Source: Gammaproteobacteria bacterium (GTDB lineage Bacteria > Pseudomonadota > Gammaproteobacteria > UBA5335). Taken from it: DNA of 5,105 nt. Made by a program: the position numbers and the translations under genes. The notes under the pieces are model-generated. The model was not told the origin of the DNA, made no database searches, and was given only the letters and a program-made list of their open reading frames with translations. Location of the stretch: NCBI GenBank assembly GCA_011620145.1, contig WOZT01000165.1, forward strand, positions 1 through 5,105. Direction: 5' to 3'. Shown piece by piece: positions 1-5,105 of this stretch. The stretch's first letter is position 1, and every line of letters starts with the position of its first letter.

Positions 1-2711
1 TAGCGCGCCGGGTCCTCACCGCCCTCGCCGGAATTGGAGCGTCCGCCCAGCCGGTTCATGGCAATGGCCAGGCCTTCATGCGCTTCCGGCGACAGGGCGC
101 CCAGCGACATGCCCGCCGAGTCGAAGCGCGGCAGGATGGCCTCGATCGGTTCGACCTGCTCCAGGGGAATGGCCGACAGATCCTCGCGCACCGCCAGCAG
201 GTCGCGCAGGGTGGCGGTCGGGCGCTGTTCCACCAAAGCGGCGAAGGCCTTGTAGTGGCTGTAGTCGCCGCTGCTCACCGCCTGTTGCAGGGCGGCGATC
301 ACATCCGGGTTGAAGGCGTGATATTCGCCGCCATGGACGTATTTGAGCAGACCGCCATGATCCATCAGCTTGCGCGGATTCCAGGCGCGCCAGGCCAGTT
401 GGCGGATGCTTGCGTCCAGGTGCGCGAAGCGGGCGCCCTGGATGCGCGACACCGTGCCCTTGAAGCAGCGGGTGACCACTTCCTCATGCAGGCCGACGAT
501 CTCGAACAACTGGGCGCCGCGGTAGCTGGCGATGGTCGAGATTCCCATCTTGGAAATGATCTTGTACAGACCCTTGTTGATGCCCTTGCGATAGTTCTGC
601 ACCAGATCGGGGTGTGCCGCGGCCGGAATCTCGCCGCTTTGCGCCATCTGGTGGAGCATTTCGTAGGCCAGGTAGGGATAGATGGCGGTGGCGCCATAGC
701 CCAGCAGCACGGCGAAATGGTGCGGGTCGCGCGCGGTGGCGGTGGCCACGATCAGGTTGGCGCTGCAGCGCAGTCCCTTGGCCGCCAGATGGTGATGCAC
801 GGCGCCCGTGGCCAGCAGGGCATGCACGGGATAGGTGTCGCGGGCCACCGAGCGGTCGTCCAGGATCAGGAAGACCTTGCCCGCCGTGACCGCCGCCTCG
901 GCACGCTCACACAGGTCGGTCAGCGCGGCTTCCAGCGGGATGTCGGTCGGATAGTTGAGATCGAGACGCTGGTGGTCGAATCCGGCGCGGACCAGATCCA
1001 TGAGGTTCTGGTATTTGCCCTCGGTGAGTACCGGGGAGTCGAGCATGAGCCGGTTGGCATGCTCCGGGGTTTCCTCGAACACGTTGCGTTCGGGCCCCAG
1101 ACAGGTCTTCAGGGACATCACCACCTGCTCGCGCAGGGGGTCGATGGGCGGATTGGTCACCTGGGCGAACTGCTGGCGGAAAAAGTCATACAGCGAGCGG
1201 TTGCGCTGGGACAGGATGGCGAAGGGGGTGTCGTCTCCCATGGAGCCCACCGCCTCCTGGCCCGCCTCTCCCAGCACGCGCAGGATCTGGTCGCGCTCCT
1301 CGAAGGACACGCCGAACAGCTTCTGGAAGACCTGGATCTGGTCGGCGGACAGGGGCGCCGAGGTCAGTCGCCGGTAATGCAGCTTGGACTCGATATGGCG
1401 CACCTGCTCCTTCAGCCACTGCTTGTAGGGGTGGCGGGATTTCAGCAGGTTGTCGATATCGGCGGGATAGAGAATCTGGCCGGTGGCGGTATCGGCGGCG
1501 ATCATCTGGCCCGGCTTCAGGCGGCCCTTGATAAGGACGTCTTCCGGGGCGTAGTCGTAGACCCCCACCTCGGAGGCCAGCGTGATGTGGCGGTCGCGGG
1601 TGATCACATAGCGCGCCGGGCGCAGGCCGTTGCGATCCATGGCGCAGGCGGCATAGCGGCCATCGGTGAGCACGATGCCGGCAGGACCATCCCAGGGCTC
1701 CATGTGCATGGAGTTGAATTCGTAGAACGCGCGCAGATCCGGATCCAAGGTATCCAGGTTCTGCCAGGCGGGTGGCATCAACAGCCGCATGGCGCGGAAC
1801 ATGTCCATGCCCCCGGCCAACAGCACTTCCAGCATGTTGTCCAGGCTTTGTGAGTCCGATCCGGTCAGGGACACGATGGGCTGGATCGCCTCGATGTCTG
1901 GCAAGAGTGGGGTGCGGAACAGCTTGGCGCGCGCCAGCGCCCAGTTGCGGTTGCCTTGCACGGTGTTGATCTCGCCATTGTGGGCGAGATAGCGGAACGG
2001 CTGGGCGAGGCGCCACTGCGGCCAGGTGTTGGTGGAAAAGCGCTGGTGAAACACCGCCAGCGAGGATTCCATGCGCGCGTCATCCAGATCGCGGAAGAAC
2101 ACCGGCAGGTTGGCCGGCATCACCAGCCCCTTGTAGGCAATGACGTCGACCGCCAGGCTGGGCATGTAAAAATGGGAATCCTGAGACTCCAGCGCCTTTT
2201 CGGCCTGGCGACGGGCCAGGAACAAGCGCCGCTGGAATTCTCCCCGTTCCATGCCGGCGGGCGCATTGACGAAGACCTGTTCGATGTGGGGCAGCGTCTT
2301 GAGCGCCTCGTTGCCGCAGGCGGACGGGTCGGTGGGCACCAGACGCCAGCCGGCCAGATCCAGCCCTTGGGCGGCGAGCGCATCGGCGAGGGCCTGGCGC
2401 GCGCGTTCCCGGAGCATCTCTTCCGGGGCGAGGAACACCAGACCGCTGGCATACTCGTCCGCCAGGATCAATCCCGCTTCGTGGGCGATGGCCCGCAGGA
2501 AGGCATCGGGCTTTTTCAGCAGCAGGCCACAGCCATCCCCGGTCTTGCCATCGGCGGCCACGGCGCCACGATGGGTCAGCCGTTCCAGCGCGGTGATGGC
2601 GGTGCGCACCAGCCAATGGCTGGGCTGGTCGTCCATATGGGCGATCAGGCCGAATCCGCAGCTTCCCTTTTCGAATTCGGGGCGATACAGGCCGTCGTGT
2701 GTCTCATGCAT
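1..2711 (-). CDS. gltB: Glutamate synthase (NADPH) large subunit, N-terminal 903 codons (3' end outside window)
   Basis: GltB (GOGAT large subunit) takes the amide of glutamine and transfers it to 2-oxoglutarate, giving two glutamates; it works in the cytoplasm with GltD, which feeds in NADPH electrons. I translated the minus strand from ATG 2711 to the left edge and found no stop or frameshift. A 17-residue propeptide precedes the presumed nucleophile Cys18 (context GSCGFGLIAH). The class II glutamine amidotransferase domain covers roughly residues 18-440, with HQRFSTNT at 222-229, HMEPWDGPAG at 336-345 and LRPARY at 363-368. The central domain covers roughly 470-780 (DPHHFAVLLG, NKGLYKI, KMGISTIASY). 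The FMN/2-oxoglutarate synthase domain begins near 850, and the window stops inside its conserved GEGGEDPARY. The family is about 1,480-1,550 residues, so about 600 are missing. The start is the most upstream one possible: the in-frame stop TGA lies 19 codons upstream with no ATG, GTG or TTG between. The Shine-Dalgarno is weak. Codon use matches the neighbours. Confidence 0.98.
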   Translation of the reverse strand, partial: MHETHDGLYRPEFEKGSCGFGLIAHMDDQPSHWLVRTAITALERLTHRGAVAADGKTGDGCGLLLKKPDAFLRAIAHEAGLILADEYASGLVFLAPEEMLRERARQALADALAAQGLDLAGWRLVPTDPSACGNEALKTLPHIEQVFVNAPAGMERGEFQRRLFLARRQAEKALESQDSHFYMPSLAVDVIAYKGLVMPANLPVFFRDLDDARMESSLAVFHQRFSTNTWPQWRLAQPFRYLAHNGEINTVQGNRNWALARAKLFRTPLLPDIEAIQPIVSLTGSDSQSLDNMLEVLLAGGMDMFRAMRLLMPPAWQNLDTLDPDLRAFYEFNSMHMEPWDGPAGIVLTDGRYAACAMDRNGLRPARYVITRDRHITLASEVGVYDYAPEDVLIKGRLKPGQMIAADTATGQILYPADIDNLLKSRHPYKQWLKEQVRHIESKLHYRRLTSAPLSADQIQVFQKLFGVSFEERDQILRVLGEAGQEAVGSMGDDTPFAILSQRNRSLYDFFRQQFAQVTNPPIDPLREQVVMSLKTCLGPERNVFEETPEHANRLMLDSPVLTEGKYQNLMDLVRAGFDHQRLDLNYPTDIPLEAALTDLCERAEAAVTAGKVFLILDDRSVARDTYPVHALLATGAVHHHLAAKGLRCSANLIVATATARDPHHFAVLLGYGATAIYPYLAYEMLHQMAQSGEIPAAAHPDLVQNYRKGINKGLYKIISKMGISTIASYRGAQLFEIVGLHEEVVTRCFKGTVSRIQGARFAHLDASIRQLAWRAWNPRKLMDHGGLLKYVHGGEYHAFNPDVIAALQQAVSSGDYSHYKAFAALVEQRPTATLRDLLAVREDLSAIPLEQVEPIEAILPRFDSAGMSLGALSPEAHEGLAIAMNRLGGRSNSGEGGEDPAR

Positions 2712-2732
2712 GGCGTGCTCTGCTGGCTGAAG

Positions 2733-2753
2733 GCGAAGCCGAGGTGGCTTCGC
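2733..2753 (-). other. Perfect 8-bp inverted repeat just upstream of gltB
   Basis: The minus strand reads GCGAAGCC, loop ACCTC, GGCTTCGC: eight uninterrupted pairs, five of them G-C, with a five-nt loop. It ends 21 nt before the gltB ATG. No T-run follows on either strand, which argues against an intrinsic terminator. It could be a leader stem acting on translation, an operator-like palindrome, or one copy of a dispersed intergenic palindromic repeat. The window has only this copy, so repeat status cannot be judged. Confidence 0.45.
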
Positions 2754-2775
2754 GATGACAGGTGGTGATCAATGG

Positions 2776-2793
2776 GGAAAGGCCAAGCCTTCC
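2776..2793 (-). other. Small hairpin in the gltB leader
   Basis: The minus strand reads GGAAGGC, loop TTG, GCCTTTCC. The core is a five-base-pair stem AAGGC/GCCTT with a three-nt loop, extended by two G-C pairs beyond a single bulged base. There is no following T-run, so it is not a convincing intrinsic terminator. It may be only a chance structure. Confidence 0.3.
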
Positions 2794-2864
2794 GCGGCGT
2801 TCGGCCCCAGGCAAGGTGGCCCGGCAATCAGCGGCCGCGCGCCATGAGCGCAGGGCGGCCAGTC

Positions 2865-2894
2865 AGTATATCCCGCAGCTTTCAGGTGGTTCAA
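2865..2894 (-). promoter_or_regulatory. Predicted sigma70-type promoter for gltB
   Basis: On the minus strand, TTGAAC (2894-2889) is followed by an 18-nt spacer and TATACT (2870-2865). The -35 box matches TTGACA at four of six positions and the -10 box matches TATAAT at five of six. The -35 box includes the dgt stop codon TGA (2893-2891). The A/T-rich -10 stands out in this GC-rich sequence. Transcription would start near 2858, giving a leader of about 147 nt before the gltB ATG. This is inferred from consensus matching and position; no activator site was recognised. Confidence 0.6.
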
Positions 2895-4108
2895 CGCGTG
2901 CCGAAGTCATTGCCGGGTGCCGGCGAGCCGGGATCCGGCTGCGCAAGCCCGAGGCGACGGCATTCGGCGACGGCGTAGCGGTCGGTCATGCCGGCAATAT
3001 GGTCGGCTACGGTGCGCGCCTGACCGCTGATCCCCTGTTGAGAAAGCAAGTTTTGCGCCTTTTTCGCCGTCTCGGCAGGAAGGGCTTCGGGATGGGCCAT
3101 GAAGTGGGTGAACAAGGCCTGAATGAACCGGCGCGCCTCATCGGTCATGGCATCCACCTGGGGGTGGCGGTACAGCGCGCGATAGAGGAAACGCTTGAGG
3201 GCGAGGTTCTGCGCAGCCATGGCCTCGCTGTAGGCGATCAGGGGCGCGGGCTGGGCGCGCACGGCGTCGAGGTCGGCGGGCGCGACGCTCGCCAGTCGGG
3301 CGGCGCTGGTTTCGATCAGATCGCAGACCTGGGCGTTGATCATGCGCCGTACGGTTTCGGCGATGTGTCGGCGCGGCGGCAACGCGCCATAGTGCGCCGT
3401 CACGGCGCGATAGGGCGCGGCGAACAAGTCAAGCTGCTGGAGCTGATCGACGCTGATCAGGCCCGCCCGCAGCCCGTCGTCCACGTCATGGTTGTTGTAA
3501 GCAATTTCGTCGGCCAGATTGGTGAGCTGGGCTTCCAGGCTCGGTTGCTGGTTGTTCAGGAAGCGCGCCGCGACGGAACCCAGTTCTCGCGCATGGGCGA
3601 TGGCGCAATGCTTGAGGATGCCCTCGCGGGTCTCGAAGCACAGGTTGAGACCGTCGAATTCGGCATACCGGGCTTCCAGTGTGTCCACGACCCGCAGCGA
3701 CTGGCGGTTGTGCTCGAAGCCGCCATAGGGGCGCATGCAGGCGTTGAGCGCATCCTGGCCGGCATGGCCGAAGGGGGTGTGGCCGAGATCGTGGGCGAGC
3801 GCGATGGCTTCCGCCAGGTCCTCGTTGAGGCGCAGGGCGCGGGCGATGCTGCGGGCAATCTGGGCCACTTCCAGGGTGTGGGTGAGGCGGGTGCGGTACA
3901 TGTCGCCGACATGGTTGACGAACACCTGGGTCTTGTATTCCAGTCGACGGAACGCACCACAATGGACGATGCGGTCGCGATCACGCTGGAATTCGGTGCG
4001 ATAGAGCGGCGCCGGTTCCGGGTGCTGGCGTCCCCGGCTGTTGCGGCTGTGTGCCGCGTAGGGAGCCAGGTTGGCTTCCGGATCGAAGGGATAGGGCTCA
4101 AGGGCCAC
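2891..4108 (-). CDS. dgt: Deoxyguanosinetriphosphate triphosphohydrolase-like protein (HD-domain dNTPase, type 2)
   Basis: This cytoplasmic enzyme family cleaves dNTPs (dGTP in the founding member) to the deoxynucleoside plus triphosphate and so limits dNTP pools. From GTG 4108 it has 405 residues, usual for the short type 2 branch (E. coli Dgt, type 1, is about 505). The HD metal centre is complete: His77 in RLTHTLE, His106-Asp107 in [15 protein letters not shown], and Asp200 in [12 protein letters not shown]. Also typical of the family are the N-terminal [15 protein letters not shown] (13-27), [11 protein letters not shown] and [14 protein letters not shown]. The C-terminal part is helical and less conserved. 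The gene overlaps the aroB stop by 11 nt, suggesting translational coupling. The alternative start, ATG 4153, would add 15 residues ([15 protein letters not shown]). That tail is Cys-rich, unlike the family, and reads out of frame through the aroB end, so I prefer GTG. The exact nucleotide substrate cannot be told from sequence; many type 2 members are untested. Confidence 0.95.
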   Translation of the reverse strand: MALEPYPFDPEANLAPYAAHSRNSRGRQHPEPAPLYRTEFQRDRDRIVHCGAFRRLEYKTQVFVNHVGDMYRTRLTHTLEVAQIARSIARALRLNEDLAEAIALAHDLGHTPFGHAGQDALNACMRPYGGFEHNRQSLRVVDTLEARYAEFDGLNLCFETREGILKHCAIAHARELGSVAARFLNNQQPSLEAQLTNLADEIAYNNHDVDDGLRAGLISVDQLQQLDLFAAPYRAVTAHYGALPPRRHIAETVRRMINAQVCDLIETSAARLASVAPADLDAVRAQPAPLIAYSEAMAAQNLALKRFLYRALYRHPQVDAMTDEARRFIQALFTHFMAHPEALPAETAKKAQNLLSQQGISGQARTVADHIAGMTDRYAVAECRRLGLAQPDPGSPAPGNDFGTR

Positions 4109-5105
4109 GGGGAAACTGCTCCAGCAGCACGCGCAGCGGACGCGAGTCGACATCGGCGCGTAGCTCCCCCTGGCCGATGCCGCGCAGCAGCACCAGGCGC
4201 AGTTGACCCGCCTGCACCTTCTTGTCGACGGCCATCAGTTCCAGGAACCGGCCCGCATCCAGGCTGGCCGGCGCCTGCACCGGCAGGCCGGCGCGCGTGA
4301 GCAAGGCCTGGATGCGATCGACTTCCGCAGGCGCCAGTTGGCCCAGGCGGGCAGACAGGTCGGCCGCCATGAGCATGCCGGTGGCCACCGCCTCGCCATG
4401 CAGCCAGGCGCCATAACCCATGCCGGTCTCGATGGCGTGGCCAAAGGTATGGCCCAGGTTGAGCAGGGCGCGCACCCCGCTTTCCCGTTCATCGGCCGCG
4501 ACGATGGCGGCCTTGGTGCGACAGGACACGGCGATGGCGTGGGTCAGGGCACGCGGGTCACGGTTCAGCAAGGCGTCCAGGTTCGTTTCCAACCAGTCGA
4601 AAAACGGCGCATCGGCGATCAGGCCGTATTTGATCACTTCCGCCAGCCCCGCCCGCAATTCCCGCTCGGGCAGGGTGCGCAGGGTATCCAGGTCTGCAAT
4701 TACGCAGCGCGGCTGATGGAAGGCACCGATCATGTTCTTGCCGCGCGGATGGTTGACGCCGGTCTTGCCGCCCACCGAGGAATCCACCTGGGCCAGCAGG
4801 GTGGTGGGCATCTGGATGAAATCAATGCCGCGTTGATAGCAGGCGGCGGCAAAACCCGTGAGGTCGCCGATCACGCCGCCCCCCAGGGCGATGAGGGTGG
4901 CGTCCCGTCCACAGCGGGCGGCGAGCAGCGCGTCCCAGATCCGTTCGGCGGTGGCCAGGGTCTTGGTCGTTTCGCCATCGGGCAGGATCAGTGTTTCCAC
5001 CCGCCGATCCCCGAGGGCGGCGTGCACGGGCGCGAGATAGCGCGGCGCCAGCACGGTGTTGGTGACCAGCATGACCTGGCCGTTGCCCAGATGAGGCGTC
5101 CACAG
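4098..5105 (-). CDS. aroB: 3-dehydroquinate synthase, lacking about 25 N-terminal codons (5' end outside window)
   Basis: AroB converts DAHP to 3-dehydroquinate with bound NAD+ and a divalent metal (Zn or Co): step two of the cytoplasmic shikimate pathway to aromatic amino acids. The frame is open to the right edge; 335 codons are visible of about 360 usual. The first codons ([11 protein letters not shown], before Met 5072) align with the family N-terminal strand that leads into VTN, so the Met at 5072 is internal and not the start. Numbering visible codons, the NAD-binding GGGVIGD is at 75-81, [20 protein letters not shown] covers about 99-118, and AEVIKYG is at 155-161. Metal ligands are Glu156, His219 (in [11 protein letters not shown]) and His236 (in [10 protein letters not shown]). 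A late VDKK lies at 293-296. The TGA stop overlaps the start of dgt. Family context suggests aroK lies just beyond the right edge. Nothing looks truncated or mutated within the window. Confidence 0.98.
   Translation of the reverse strand: MWTPHLGNGQVMLVTNTVLAPRYLAPVHAALGDRRVETLILPDGETTKTLATAERIWDALLAARCGRDATLIALGGGVIGDLTGFAAACYQRGIDFIQMPTTLLAQVDSSVGGKTGVNHPRGKNMIGAFHQPRCVIADLDTLRTLPERELRAGLAEVIKYGLIADAPFFDWLETNLDALLNRDPRALTHAIAVSCRTKAAIVAADERESGVRALLNLGHTFGHAIETGMGYGAWLHGEAVATGMLMAADLSARLGQLAPAEVDRIQALLTRAGLPVQAPASLDAGRFLELMAVDKKVQAGQLRLVLLRGIGQGELRADVDSRPLRVLLEQFPRGP
4119..4122 (-). promoter_or_regulatory. Candidate Shine-Dalgarno GGAG for the dgt GTG start
   Basis: GGAG on the minus strand lies 10 nt before GTG 4108, inside the last aroB codons. 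It supports the chosen start but does not settle it: GGGGGAG (4170-4164) sits at the same 10-nt distance before the alternative ATG 4153. The choice rests on the non-family-like composition of the extra 15 residues. Confidence 0.45.

Larger units (their letters stand above)
2712..2858 (-). promoter_or_regulatory. Predicted 5' leader of gltB
   Basis: This is the stretch between the predicted transcription start and the gltB ATG. It contains two small hairpins (annotated separately), a six-codon mini-frame ATG GCG CGC GGC CGC TGA (2845-2828), and no clear Shine-Dalgarno just before gltB (only a weak GAG, as CAGAGCACGCC precedes the ATG). I do not recognise a known riboswitch or attenuator: neither hairpin is followed by a T-run. 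Its extent depends on the promoter call being right. Confidence 0.35.

Noticed and set aside
78..1853. A 591-codon plus-strand open frame lying antisense to gltB
   Set aside because: The opposite strand carries an unbroken, motif-perfect GltB. The plus frame encodes a low-complexity Gly/His/Gln/Val-rich product with no recognisable domain, as expected when high third-position GC removes stops from an antisense frame.
1186..2016. A 276-codon minus-strand frame within gltB
   Set aside because: It is in a different frame from GltB on the same strand; its product is Arg/Pro/His-rich without motifs, while the GltB frame is intact across it, so it is not evidence of a frameshift.
2733..2753. The inverted repeat considered as an intrinsic terminator for aroB-dgt
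   Set aside because: No run of T follows the stem on either strand, and it sits 21 nt before the gltB start, downstream of the predicted gltB promoter.
2645..2827. A 60-codon minus-strand frame (TTG start at 2827) overlapping the beginning of gltB
   Set aside because: It needs a TTG start, overlaps gltB out of frame by 67 nt, has no recognisable domain and no good ribosome site; most of its coding space is leader sequence.
2762..4300. A 512-codon plus-strand open frame antisense to dgt, crossing into aroB and the gltB leader
   Set aside because: It spans two real genes and an intergenic gap, has no family motifs, and its start overlaps the leader region. It is a GC-driven shadow.
1..5105. 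Possible novel defence, mobile or accessory system, CRISPR array, tRNA or integration site
   Set aside because: The whole window is accounted for by three housekeeping genes and one 179-nt gap. I saw no direct-repeat arrays, transposase, integrase, tRNA-like fold or compositional break.

Overview
The window is a stretch of ordinary, high-GC proteobacterial core chromosome. All three real genes are on the minus strand. In transcription order (right to left) they are the 3' part of aroB (3-dehydroquinate synthase), a complete dgt-type HD-domain dNTP triphosphohydrolase, and the 5' 60% of gltB (large subunit of NADPH-type glutamate synthase). From memory, the order aroB-dgt-gltB is typical of Betaproteobacteria and some related Gammaproteobacteria/Acidithiobacillia. 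Together with the strong G/C preference at third codon positions, this suggests a free-living, GC-rich beta- or gamma-like proteobacterium that makes its own amino acids. Genus cannot be assigned from this sequence.

Layout: positions 4098-5105 hold aroB, open at the right edge and lacking about its first 25 codons. dgt (2891-4108) overlaps the aroB stop by 11 nt, so the two are probably translationally coupled in one transcript. A 179-nt gap follows (2712-2890). It contains a good sigma70-like promoter whose -35 box overlaps the dgt stop codon, a predicted leader of about 147 nt, and two small hairpins. gltB runs from its ATG at 2711 to the left edge with no interruption for 903 codons, ending exactly in the conserved start of the FMN/TIM-barrel synthase domain.

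Function: AroB makes the first carbocycle of the shikimate pathway, Dgt trims dNTP pools, and GltB with its partner GltD (probably beyond the left edge) assimilates ammonia through glutamate. The genes do not form a single pathway; the grouping is a conserved neighbourhood. The separate promoter before gltB suggests nitrogen assimilation can be controlled independently of aroB-dgt.

I found no mobile element, CRISPR array, RNA gene, or novel multi-gene system. Very long plus-strand open frames (for example 78-1853 and 2762-4300) are antisense shadows of the real genes caused by high GC. The points worth a second look are the gltB promoter/leader and the dgt start choice.
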